Assembly: GCA_000711775.1 (NCBI GenBank)
Contig: ARYC01000148.1
Span: 1-64,000 of the forward strand
DNA length: 64,000 bases
Reading direction: 5' to 3'
DNA from: Oxytricha trifallax
Lineage: Eukaryota; Ciliophora; Spirotrichea; Sporadotrichida; Oxytrichidae
A program made the position numbers and the translations under genes. The notes below the pieces were generated by a model, which made no database searches, was not told the origin of the DNA, and saw only the letters and a list, made by a program, of their open reading frames with translations. Within the stretch, counting starts at the first letter, position 1. The number at the start of each line of letters is the position of its first letter. Of the stretch, positions 23,607 through 34,342 are shown one piece after another.

Positions 23607-25375
23607 ATGCAGTCTACCCCTGATTAGCAGCAAAAAACTGCAAATAAATTTAAATTATAAAACCTTTTTATTAATTTATTCAAAATTAAACAGAAATTTG
23701 TCTATAATTATAATTTTAATTGCAAATGAAACAGCAATAAATTTTATCAAACAACTTAAGCATAAAGACTGTAAATTCTTTTAATTCCCATTTAAATTAT
23801 AATTTAGCAAAGATAAGATTTGAAGGTTTTATATTTTTCCTAAATTACAATATAGACTACAAAGATCATGCAGAAAAAGAAGAGATTATAAAAATATTAA
23901 TAAATAATTTGAAAATTATAGTATAAATAAATATATTGTAAACGTAATGCGCAAGGATCATCGAAATGGCAACTGTTCTCCAAAATGTTATTTTCATAAA
24001 AGATCAAGATTAATTCACATTATGTATATTTCTTAATAATTTTATGGCTTTAAGGAAGTTTTTAAACAGGGTAATATTTTTTAGTTTATGAAGGATGATA
24101 TATTTATAAATATATTGGACTGAGAGAGAAATCTAAGAACGCGATAAAGAAGAAAAATAAAAGAAATAATTGGATGAATTAGCAATGTATATATTCAAAA
24201 ATATAAGATCAAAGTCAACTTCATCTCCACATAAAATGAGTTTAGTATATAATCTTGACAAAATTTGCTTCAAGATAGCACAAATCAAATGATGTCGTCA
24301 ATTATTCTGCCAGATGGAAGTATTAAGAAATTGAATTATAATATTGATACCAGACAGTCACACAGTCCAGACCACAGAAATAAGAATAGAAATGAACCAT
24401 ATTCTCCTATAAAAATTAAATTTTAAATAAGTCAAGCCAAGTAATTTAGGCTTTCAAAGTCTAAAACTTTTAGCAAAGAATTTCTCAATAAGCATTTAAA
24501 AACTGTGCAATAATAGTCTTCAGAAAATTTGACGTAATCCCATAAATAAACTTTATTTATGACAATCGCCCTTAATCATTTCAAAAGCGAAGATAGAAAA
24601 AGGTGCATGATGATAAGAAGAAAATCACTATGGACGACATCTAGATTCAACCATTTAACATAAGATTTTTGAAAGCGAAAATGATTGGAGGGATATGTAT
24701 ATTTCTTACAAGAAAATTTTGAAGAGTCAAATGATAGTTCATACTTCGACAACTTTCAAGCATTATCAAATGCTGCAAAAAATTTGTAATAGAAAGCTAC
24801 ATTTAATGGTTATTAAAATTATCCAAATAAGCTATTTGAAACTGACTAAGAACATGCTCAAAAATTGAGAAATAAAATGATTAGACCCTATAGTTGTGAG
24901 GCGCATTTATTTAGATTTACTGAACCAGTTTAGGAGGCTTTTTAGATCCAAAGTTAGCTTCATTTTAATTATAAGTTTTTTAATTTAAAATTATGCTTTG
25001 TTTTTATTTCATATTCATAAGGAGAAAGATTAAGAGTAAAATTTGAACTAAGAATTAGAGACACCATAAATGAATATCGAAATAAGATTGATTTCTAGAG
25101 AAGTGTTTACATAATAAATTACAACATCTGAAGTGAGAAACAAAAGAAATAGCTAAATCAAAATGAATACAAATGATTAAGATAGTGATCTGAAAATAGT
25201 GTAGTTTCATTTTATAAAATATTAACCTAAATTTGGTGAGACTATTGTGCTTTAAGAAGAGAGAGAAATGATCACAAACTTTTGTAGAAAAATGAAAAAT
25301 TAGAATCGTATTTCTGACTCTGACTTCGATAGATTAGACCATATAATTATTTTTTTAATTGATTATCATTAATGA
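23607..25375 (+). CDS. Hypothetical protein, multi-exon
   Basis: The start is MQSTPDQQQKTANKFKLQN. Coding stretches include REIQERDKEEKQKKQLDELA (about 24130), SIILPDGSIKKLNYNIDTRQ (about 24297), KSKTFSKEFLNKHLKTVQQQ (about 24460), ENFEESNDSSYFDNFQALSN (about 24710) and PKFGETIVLQEEREMITNFC (about 25225), ending at TGA 25373-25375. Frame changes between them imply introns or IESs. No domain was recognised. It ends 22 bp before the first pointer of the scrambled casein kinase locus. Confidence 0.5.
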
Positions 25376-25396
25376 ATTTGTTTAAATTTAAAAACT

Positions 25397-25458
25397 AAAG
25401 TGCTACAAAAACTCAGATGGTTAGCACATCAAGTATAGGGATGGCAAAAATTTGACTG
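25397..25458 (+). other. Casein kinase 1 MDS 2 (plus strand)
   Basis: This 62-bp coding segment encodes CYKNSDGQHIKYRDGKNLT, the CK1 loop after the DFG motif (family pattern ...[18 protein letters not shown]). Its left edge is a 15-bp pointer AAAGTGCTACAAAAA (25397-25411), also present in the minus-strand MDS 1 at 26256-26270. Its right edge is the pointer AATTTGACTG (25449-25458), shared with MDS 3 at 26234-26243. Only 11 bp separate it from MDS 4. Confidence 0.93.
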
Positions 25459-25469
25459 AAATATATTTT

Positions 25470-26013
25470 AAGATATGCCAGTATTAACACTCACAAGGGA
25501 ATAGGTAAGATCTCTTTAAATCTCATATCTTAGATTTTAATATAAATATTTATAGAGTAATCTAGAAGAGACGATTTGGAGACGATCGGAAACGTGCTTC
25601 TATATTTCTTGAGAGGTAGTTTACCCTGGCAAGGACTTCCCGGACGCAGTAAGTCCCAAAAGTACGATAACATCAAAAAGAAGAAGATGGAGACTACCCT
25701 TGACGAATTGTGCACTGGCCATCCCCCTGAATTCAAGGAATTCATGGAGTATTGTCGCAATTTGAAGTTTGAAGAGGACCCAGATTACAACTACGTGATA
25801 AGGATTTTTGAAAATTGCATGCTCAGACACGGATATGACTTAAAGTCTACTGACTACACCTGGAAACAAAACAGACTTAGCAAGGACAAGGAAGCTCTCA
25901 AAAATAGTGTGCTAAATGTTATCAAGAAAAAGCCTAAGGTTGCTGGAGCAGTTGACCTTATTGAACCAAATGCTGGAGGCAAACAAGGACCTACAGCAGG
26001 AGGTCAGATATGA
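25470..26013 (+). CDS. Casein kinase 1 MDS 4: C-terminal part of the kinase
   Basis: The segment opens with pointer AAGATATGCC (25470-25479, shared with MDS 3 at 26217-26226) and reads YASINTHKGIE. A 51-bp GT-AG intron (25505-25555) follows, then QSRRDDLETIGNVLLYFLRG, SLPWQGLPGRSKSQKYDNIK and the FMEYCRNLKFEEDPDYNYVI region typical of CK1. The tail is Lys- and Gly-rich and ends at TGA 26011-26013. The RRDDLE and LRGSLPWQGL motifs are diagnostic for CK1. Alone it lacks the ATP-binding and catalytic loops; these lie on the opposite strand in MDS 1, so this is one piece of a scrambled gene and not a truncated kinase. Confidence 0.94.
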
Positions 26014-26216
26014 TGATTATGCACTATTATATTATAAAGGAGATAATTTTCATAAATAAGTTCCTGTAAACTAGGTTTTCCACTATGAAACATCGAACTC
26101 TTTGCCATTAAGTTTACTTGAATAGTAAATTCCCGTATTAATCTATTATTTGATTATAAATACTTTACTCATTGATTGTTATTTCATCAAGATAATTATA
26201 TTGTGGAAATTTTCTA

Positions 26217-26243
26217 GGCATATCTTGCGGTTCCAGTCAAATT
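26217..26243 (-). other. Casein kinase 1 MDS 3: 27-bp micro-segment
   Basis: On the minus strand this reads AATTTGACTG-GAACCGC-AAGATATGCC. The two outer 10-bp blocks are pointers matching the end of MDS 2 and the start of MDS 4, so only GAACCGC (7 bp) is unique. Inserted between MDS 2 and MDS 4 it gives ACT GGA ACC GCA AGA TAT GCC, reading TGTARYA, exactly the CK1 motif that is missing if 25458 is joined directly to 25470. Confidence 0.93.
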
Positions 26244-26255
26244 AATATTCCTAGT

Positions 26256-27419
26256 TTTTTGTAGCACTTTGCCAAACCGAAATCGATGATATAAACACTA
26301 TCTTTGGTTGACTCAGTTGCTCCAATCAAGAAATTATCTGGCTTAATGTCTCTGTGAATTATCCTTTCCTCGTGAACCTTCTGAATTCTTTTGAGCTATA
26401 TAATTTATTAGCCACCATATTTTATGTGCATAAAAACCACTTACCATCTGAATGGCGATCAACAGGACGGTTTTTAAGTCAAATTATCTTTTGCAAGCTT
26501 GGAATAAGTCTTCTAAACTTGGCCCTAGCATATCCATGATCATTACATGGAATTATGAGTTTTCATTTGTATTGTCTGTCCCAACGTAATATAGACCTGG
26601 CACACATGCTATATAAGGGGTTAATAACCGTACATGAATAATTAGTTATTCAAATATTCGCAGCATTTCATGGCAGAAATATCTGCCCATGCACAACGAT
26701 TTTCTTAAAAAATCTATATTCAAATTCTTACTTTTGCCTCTTAATTTGTGAATGAGTTTGGACTCCCAAAACAACATGACATGCTTGGCATACTTTTAGG
26801 CTTTCTCCTATAGGCAAATGTTAAGTATAAGAAGTGAGTTGAAATTTGACCTGCTACTATCGTATTAGAAGATAGTATTGATCATTGCCATTTTACTTTC
26901 GTCTCGTAATAACAATATACGATTCATATTAAAATAAAAAATTGTTTAAAGAAATAATATAATCTATTAATTATTAAGGAGTTAATTTTTATAACATAAG
27001 CTCCTTAAAATAAAATTTATCGTAAATTTTCCAAATAAATTTTATTTCATCGCAAATTTATTCAGTAAATTAATTTAATAAATATAAAATTAAGATACAA
27101 AAACTCAAGTTTTTTTTATTTATATAGTTCACAACTTTCAATAGAATATGCCAATTATAATTGTTTATTATTTAAAATTAAATTAATTAATTTGACTAAT
27201 TTATTTTGATGATTGCGAAAATAAAATTAAAATAGGCTGTTTGAAACTTACAATTTTGGCAGCGTAAAATTCGCCTGTTTTCTTTTTCTGAACTATAAGA
27301 TCGGGATAAACATGAGTATATAATTATATACCTTTATAAATTTCTCCAAAGGCGCCACTTCCCAACTTCTTTACTACGGTGAATCGGCCCTCTGAAATCT
27401 CTTAGCCCTCTGTTAACAT
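26256..27419 (-). CDS. Casein kinase 1 MDS 1: N-terminal and catalytic part
   Basis: The start is ATG 27419 ([20 protein letters not shown]), then the glycine loop SGAFGEIYK, an intron, and the ATP-binding lysine in GEFYAAKI. After an intron or IES come [19 protein letters not shown] and [16 protein letters not shown], then [20 protein letters not shown], an intron at 26396-26444, the catalytic loop [12 protein letters not shown] and [12 protein letters not shown]. The segment ends at the 15-bp pointer (26256-26270). CK1 is a Ser/Thr kinase acting in many signalling pathways; the assembled protein would have every catalytic motif. Between 26690 and 27235 at least two introns or IESs remain unresolved. 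Confidence 0.93.
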
Positions 27420-27503
27420 ATTTAAAGTATTATTTATAAATTATCGGTTTATTATTATATTTTCATTATTATAATTCTTATAATTTCAATTATGCATAGT
27501 TAT

Positions 27504-28543
27504 TCACCATAGTCCTAGATTTTCGTTATTTATAGAGTTTTCTTATAGATGATTTGTAATTTTTAAGGTTTTTTATGATAAACTTACTTAAGTAGATCAA
27601 CGACTTTAGAGTCAGGCAAGAAATGAACGCCTGTCCTCGGTAACAAACTTCCATATTTATTTCTCTCTTCTAGATCTGCCTCCCTTGGCGATTGCTCATC
27701 GTTATTATCCTTGCCATTTATCAATCTATTTTCAAGAGTCTTCATGATTCTAAGAAATTCTTGGAAACTCAAACGATTTTCTTAAGATAATTCTAAACCT
27801 TAAGCGAGTTCCATAGCTTCAGTGGGGTCTCTTCCCAGACTGCGAAGGATAGTCTGTAAATCTGCTACATCAATAAAACCTGATTTTTCTTTGTCGAACA
27901 TGTCAAAGATGCATTTGAAGTTGTCTATCTCTTCATCTGAATATTAATTGAATATGTTCCCCTCCCCTGTGTCTTAATTATCCTCTAAAAATGTAAATTT
28001 AATTTTAAGAAAAAGATTGATTAAATTTGCTTGCTGTTTTTTTGAAACTTCTTCTAAACTCTTCTACAAACTTACATTGAATTTGATTTGGGAATTATTA
28101 ATTTTATCTGCTAGAATGTTGACTAGTTTTATTTGACTACCTCTCAACTCCATTATCATTAATAGCTGTGAGATATAATTCATCTGGAAGCTTAGGTGGC
28201 TCTCTTTTTATGTTGGAATCTGCTCTAATTTCAGGAGTTGAATTTTAATCTGCTCCTTGGGAGAAATGACCTCCGGGTAGTATGTTTGAATTCATGTTAC
28301 TTCCACTTATATTGTTTGTTGGATAATTGTAACCTTGGCTACTCATATTTAATAGAACTTATATTTGATAAATCATCTTTATCTATGTTTATAACAGATT
28401 ATTTTATAAAATTTATTAATATTTTGATCAAGCTCATTAAAAGGCAATTATTGCTATTAGTGAAGTTGAGTGTCATTCAAATAGGAAGAATCGTTTAAAT
28501 TAGATTGGTTTTAGTCGTTGATTAAATTGCTGCTGTCGTTCAT
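27504..28543 (-). CDS. EF-hand (calmodulin-like) protein
   Basis: The start is MNDSSNLINDQNQSNLNDSS, an Asn/Ser/Gln-rich N-terminal region, followed after an intron by SSQGYNYPTNNISGSNMNSN and REPPKLPDELYLTAINDN. The C-terminal part has a clear EF-hand, FDMFDKEKSGFIDVADLQ (Asp1, Lys3, Lys5, Gly6, Ile8, Asp9, Asp12 pattern), within a calmodulin-like pair (EEIDNFKCIFDMFD... and RLSFQEFLRIMKTLENRL). The second loop is degenerate. A final short exon after an intron (27550-27594) ends ...NENLGLW, TGA 27504-27506. It is probably a Ca-binding regulatory protein. It lies only 84 bp upstream of the CK1 start in the same direction. Confidence 0.7.
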
Positions 28544-28879
28544 TACAAATTGCTAATAATTATAATTAATTAAAATAAACGAAATATAATCAAACTTAAT
28601 GTGCTCTCAACTATTTATTCAGATCAATTAATGAAGTCTTTATTATTGCAAGAAAAATATAATATCAGCAAATATGAGAAAATCAAACCTTCGTACCTAA
28701 AAGTTTATAACAATTATTTTCACAAAAAGAGAATTATAAATTTCTATAAGTAGAGATAACGAAAGTAACTTCTACATTTATAAGAATTATTTATTTTTCG
28801 TATTTCTACTTAGGAATATTAAATAATTACATCCTCACTTTAATAGCAAATTTGATTAATTTAGCGACAGTAAACAAAT

Positions 28880-31742
28880 ATGAGTTCTAGTTCCGCCCAA
28901 GCAACAGCTTCATTCAAAACCAAAGAGAGAAATCTCTTCAATTAAATGCTCGTATGATCATAAATTTGCAATTCAACTAATACTTAACCATATTTCATAG
29001 ACTTTCTATGATAACAAGCAATTTAAGCAGTCAATGAGAAATCAGCTATTTTTAATTTATTACTTGAGTATTTTTAATAGTATAATCTATAATGAATGCC
29101 GACTAAATCTTAGAGAAGCATCCAGATCATCCAGGTATTTCTAAAATATCACAAATTATCGTGTTTTGTTAAATTAAATTGTTACAGAATCCTTGGCTAT
29201 GAAGGCACTCAACATGAATGCTCTGAAAAGAAAGGTTGAAGCATTCGAGATGATTAAGAAGGCTTTGTTCAAGAATTTAAGCAATTTTACTTGCTGGCAC
29301 GTTTATGGTATTCTTCACAGATCTAACAAGTAAGTGATAATATACATAATTGATACTTATTTTTATTAAATTTGCTGTAAAAATTTAACACTAGTGCATA
29401 TCTTTTAAATTATGAAATGCTAAAGCTAACTAACACCTTAATAAAAATACAAAAGATATTTAAAAACTCAAGAATTCCTTATAATTCACTTATAACAATG
29501 TTTTTTAAATTAGAAATCATGATGAAGCAAGAAAAGCTTATTTGAATGCCCTTAAATACGATAAAGAAAATCAAAATGTACTGAGAGATTTAGGACAACT
29601 GCAAATTCAACTCAGAGATTACGAGGGATATGCTGAAACAAGAAGATAAGTTCTCGTTTCAAAGCCAAACATTAATATAAACTGGCTAGCCTATGCAGTT
29701 TCTGAATATCTTGTAAGTCATGCAAGCAATATCATATGATTTTATAGTGCAAAAACTACCAAAAAGCTTTAGAGGTCCTTGAATCTTATGACAAGACACT
29801 TATTGAAAATAAGGAAAAGTTAAAGAATCATGAAAGAAACGAACTCACACTATTCAAAGCAAGAATACTTTAAGATCAGGGGCTTTATCAAAAAGCAATT
29901 TACCTTATCAATAAAAAAGGTCTTGTTGTAGATTAGACAACCAAAAATCAAAGACTTGCAGATTGCTACTAAGCTCTCGGCAACAAAGATAAGGCAATTC
30001 ATCACATGGAAGAACTTTTGCAAATAAACAACTCCAACTTGAATTACTACTATCAGATACTCTCCATTCATGGTTTCAACAACAAAGACTTCAAGTACAC
30101 TTAAGAAGAGCAAACCAGAATCAAAGAAATCATAGAAGAGTATGAAAGAGGCTTCCCAAGATCGAATGCTCATAAGAGAGTTCTTCTCAAAATCTTAACA
30201 GGCGATTTGTTTAGAGATAAGCTCTACGAGTACTCAAAACCATTACTTGTTAAAGGTGTGCCTCCCCTTATCACAGATTTGAAGGATGTTTATTTGGACA
30301 GCGGCAAAACTCAAATTTTGGAAGAAATGCTGCTCAATCATATTAAATCTATGGATGAGAAGTAGACTTTGCACAATGACGAGGAAGAGCAGGATCCAAC
30401 TGTATATCTATGGTTGCTTTATTTCACTGCTCAACACTATTGAAGAATCATAAAATATAAAAGAGGATTTTTTTATTTTATAAAAGAAAAAATAGTATAA
30501 GTTAATCTATGTATAATTCATATTATAAAAGAAATAATATGTAATATATTGATGAAAAAAAAATTCAATATTTTTAATATAAGGTTTAAGAGAACTGTAT
30601 ATATCCTATAAAATATTTTTTTTAAATGTCATTTAATTTTACTTGTTTTTTAATAAGATATATAATGTGTTTGCATTTCATTAAATTTCATCATAGTTTG
30701 CTTATGAAGAAAATTAATATATTCTTAATACAAATCAAATATTATATTGTATTTTTAATTTTAATTTGTTATACTTCATAAATGTATTTTATTAAATTTT
30801 CCAAGTTCAATCATATTTTTATACTACTCCTATTTAAGAGACTACGAACAAGCCCTTTCCTACATCAATAGTGCAATTGAGCACACTCCAACCGTTATAG
30901 ATTTGTATGTCGTAAAAGCTAGAATCTACAAGAGAGCAGGAGACAAGGTCTACGCATCAAAGCTATACGAAGAGGCCCGTAAACTAGATCTGGCTGATAG
31001 AAACCTCAACGCTGTATCCTCAAAGTATCTGATTAGAGTTGAAAAGTTACAAGAAGCAGAAGATGTCATGAGTTTGTTCAGCAAAGAGGGACAGCAAGAC
31101 TTAAATGTTCATGATATGTAATGCATGTGGTATGAGAATGAAGTTGGTTACTCACACCTTAAGTAGGGCAACTATAGAATGGCTCTTAAGATGTTCAACT
31201 TCATAGACAAGCATTTCGAGCAAATCTTCGAGGATCAACTCGATTTCCATTTGTACGCCATGAGAAAGTACACTTTGAACTCATACTTCCAAATGCTAGA
31301 CATGGAGGATAACATTTACAAAAACAAAAATGCAGTTACTGCAGCTATTGGATTGATCAGAACAATGAACAAAGTCAATAAAAACTTAGAGCAAGAGAAA
31401 GCTCAATTCTAACCACAAATCGAAGAGTATAAGGCTTCCAAAGAATACAAAGATATGGTTGAAGATCTTAGAAAGCGTGAGGAAGATGACGAATTCAAAA
31501 ACGATTTCGATCCAAAGGGATACGATTTGTATGAGAAGAGCGTAAGTGCATTTTACAGTTTGATATTAATTTCTCTCATAGTTGAAAGATCCCATTCAAA
31601 CAGCTTTAGATTTTGCTGGATTGGTTGCAGCAGCCAACCCAGATGCCAAGGAGCTTCAAGCTAAAATTATCCCTATCTACATCAAGAAAAGTAAGTGAAA
31701 TGCAAGTTGAATAATGAATGTCTTTAGATAAACTTTTGAATG
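28880..31742 (+). CDS. NAA15: NatA N-acetyltransferase auxiliary subunit Naa15 (Nat1), MDSs 1-3
   Basis: Naa15 is the TPR scaffold that anchors the Naa10 catalytic subunit to ribosomes for N-terminal acetylation. The start is [20 protein letters not shown]. An intron at 28952-29000 and a 55-bp IES (29043-29097, pointer AAT) follow, then [33 protein letters not shown] and the [20 protein letters not shown] block. [17 protein letters not shown] and LLYFTAQHY follow. A 393-bp IES (30442-30834, pointer CTATT) separates this from [20 protein letters not shown] and [20 protein letters not shown]. The frame continues through an intron at 31691-31727 to the pointer TAAACTTTTGAATG (31729-31742). The C-terminal MDS lies at 56141-56620. 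Confidence 0.95.
29043..29097. other. 55-bp IES in NAA15
   Basis: This AT-rich insert has no GT-AG ends. It sits between ...CAGTCAATGAGA AAT (29040-29042) and AAT GCCGACTAA (29095-29097). Removing it with one AAT joins QSMRN to [12 protein letters not shown], which matches the Naa15 order of helices. Confidence 0.8.
30442..30834. other. 393-bp IES in NAA15
   Basis: The insert is flanked by the pointer CTATT (30437-30441 and 30830-30834). Excision joins CAA CAC TAT to TTA AGA GAC TAC, restoring [16 protein letters not shown], equivalent to the family's LAQHYDKIGQ.ALEYIN. The insert is very AT-rich with no GT-AG ends and no ORF. Confidence 0.9.
31729..31742 (+). other. NAA15 pointer, outgoing copy (14 bp)
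   Basis: TAAACTTTTGAATG is identical to 56141-56154. Splicing the intron before it and joining at the repeat gives ATC AAG AAA AAT AAA CTT TTG AAT GCT CTA, reading IKKNKLLNAL in frame. Confidence 0.93.
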
Positions 31743-31800
31743 GAGTAAATTCAGACTAAATAAATTCAAGTGAAAGTGAAAATATATTAAATGTAATAAT

Positions 31801-34053
31801 TCACTTGTAGTTAATCCTTGTTGAGTCAACGCTTTTTCTTTTGCTTGCAATATTTCTCTTTAATTAGTTTTGGGGTTAATTTTGATCAATTATTAATGAT
31901 TTTTCTTATTCTGATAGCACAACATTTAAATCTTGATTGGTAGCTACTGCTTTACTTTATCTGTTCAAACTTGTGATACTGATTTAATTGCCCTTTCTGA
32001 CTTATTTTTAAATTGGTTATTGATATATTCCTTAATTAGTCAAATCTAATATAGTTGGCTGTAATTATTTATAGGTTTCAATGCTGTTTTATTATGGAAT
32101 ATGATTAATTTCTCTGTTTATATCATGTTTTCTTTCTTAATTTAACCCAAAATTTTATTTCTAACTCTTCACAACTATAATTGGAGAATGAGATCTATTG
32201 TTTATCTCAGGTTTTTATAAATTGACCTAAGTGTGCTGCTAGAATTCATTAGGTAATGCTTAAATTTATAAATCAGATAAGTCGTTTATTGAAGCATTCA
32301 GATAATTGGAAAATTATGAATCCATTTAATGATTGACTGTGCCTGCATTTTATAAATTAAGTTCAGATTGATTTCTTGATTGCTAATTAAGAACAGTTTT
32401 TGAATAGTTTCCAACATTTTCAATTGCTGAATTATCATGCAAGTTAATTTGAGAAAGTTAAAGTATTTATAGCTTTTAATGATTATTCGTTTACATAAAC
32501 TTTTACCCTGTAGACTTTTGAGTCTGTTTTATATTTTTTATCATGAGCACTTTTTGAGGAGTTTTTTACTTTAAGAATTCAGATTTTTATTACTTCTTTT
32601 CGAGTATTTGAGAATATTTTTCTTGTGCTAATTTTTCAAGTTAAATTTTTCTTTATTACTATAAATTCTTTTCATTTGATTTTTCTGCCATGTAATAAGC
32701 TGCTTATTTAGTTAAAGCTCTGCTAGACTTTTCAATTGCAATGCTTTACTTTCTTACTCTTAAACCTTTGCTTGAAATATTTATATCCTCATGGTTTTAG
32801 GTAATTGGAGTTACTCTAACCTCATCAAGTTTTGAACTTATTTCATTTTCTAGTGGAGGTTTAATATAGTTTAGATTATTATGTGAATGTTTCAAGTGTT
32901 AGATAGATTGGCTTCTTTTATGAAATAAATTAGGTTCTTTAGATTTTATTTCTCTCTTTGGAGTTGTGGATTGGGATTGTGACCTAACAGAAGCAATTCT
33001 TGAACTATATCTTGACTCGAATCTTCGGGAATTAGGAGTCAATTTTTCATTCGACTTGTATTAGCTTTGATGATTAATTCTTAAATTTTATACAGAGCAA
33101 TCTTTATTTAAGTTACAAATAGGGCTAGGATTTCCAATTGAGAGTTAGCTGTTGTCTCTCGATATTATGCTTCTTTGCTTATTTTTAGGAGTTTTATTAT
33201 CTGATTGATTGCTGAAATAGTTTTTCTCATTTTTCTAATTATACTTCTTTATCTCTGTATTTTATTTAAGATTTACTTTTCTCTAGTTTTATGACTTTTA
33301 AAAAGGGCTTATAGATCCAATATTATCTTGCTTTATACCATTTTACTTTTTATTTGAAATATCTACGATTTAATTTCCATTAGCCTATAGTTGCTTTCTA
33401 TTTTAGCCTAATACAGCTTCGTATTTTTTATTTAAAAATTGTTATCCTTAAACAAGTAATTTTTCAACAAAGGGGGACTTTCTTGAAGATTTTTCTCTAT
33501 AATCTTATCTTTATGTTCTTTAAGTCACTTAACTTGTCTAAACTTTACAGTTATCTATGTTCTTATAATCTTATTTTGATTTATCGCACATGATTTAGCT
33601 TTATCTTGTAGTAGGATCCAATTCCTATTACGAAGATTGATTTGTCAAGTAATTTTTATAAATTTGATCCTCTTCTCTTTAGTATTTTAAAAGATCCTTC
33701 TTGAAATCATTTACAACTCTTGTAATTTCATCCTTTAATTGATTATTGTGCTAATCAGCCAAATTTGTGAGCTTACTGTCGTTATTATTTGTCAACTTTA
33801 TATTCACTTATTTAGGCTTAGTTTTATTCTATAATTCTAGAATGGGAGGTGATTTGATCTTTTATAAGTCTAACTTGAAACCTCTTTTCAATTAATCTTG
33901 TTAATTTTAATGGCACTCAAAATTATTCTCAAAAGTTTCCTATGAGTCTTTAGGTTCAACGAATTCTCTGTAACTTCTGATTCTTTCTAATGATTTTTGA
34001 CTGATTTGATTGTTTAGTCTACTACTCACTTATTAATGTAAATCACATTACAT
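31801..34053 (-). CDS. Q/N/S-rich hypothetical protein, 750 aa, single uninterrupted frame
   Basis: A single ciliate-code frame runs from ATG 34053 (MQCDLHQQVSSRLNNQISQK) to TGA 31801-31803, 2,253 nt without intron or IES. It is basic and low-complexity, with segments such as YREFVEPKDSQETFENNFEC, VVNDFKKDLLKYQREEDQIY, a Ser/Arg-rich centre (RRFESRYSSRIASVRSQSQS) and a likely coiled coil (MAEKSNEKNLQQQRKIQLEK). I recognise no family. It lies just inside the left edge of the 24-kb interval that splits NAA15; its stop is about 60 bp from the pointer. Confidence 0.8.
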
Positions 34054-34342
34054 AAATAAGATAAGAATAAGATGCTTAGAAGTAAGAAATTAGAATTAAT
34101 TGTTAAGATTAAAAAGATGGGAAATAATATGGTATGAGATTAATTACAATTTAGAAATTATAATACAATTCCATTATTCAAGTTAATGCAAATTCATTAA
34201 AGATTTCAAAGAAAAAATACTTCAACAAATTAAAACGAAAATTATCTATTATCTAAAATTTATCAACAATTTTTTTAATTTTATTCTTCCAATAACCTAC
34301 CCATATCTCTTTTACCATATTTCCAATATTTATATATTTTAA

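Noticed and set aside
25570..26013. Truncated casein kinase pseudogene
   Set aside because: The missing N-terminal and catalytic parts are present on the opposite strand with matching pointers, so it is a scrambled segment, not a truncation.
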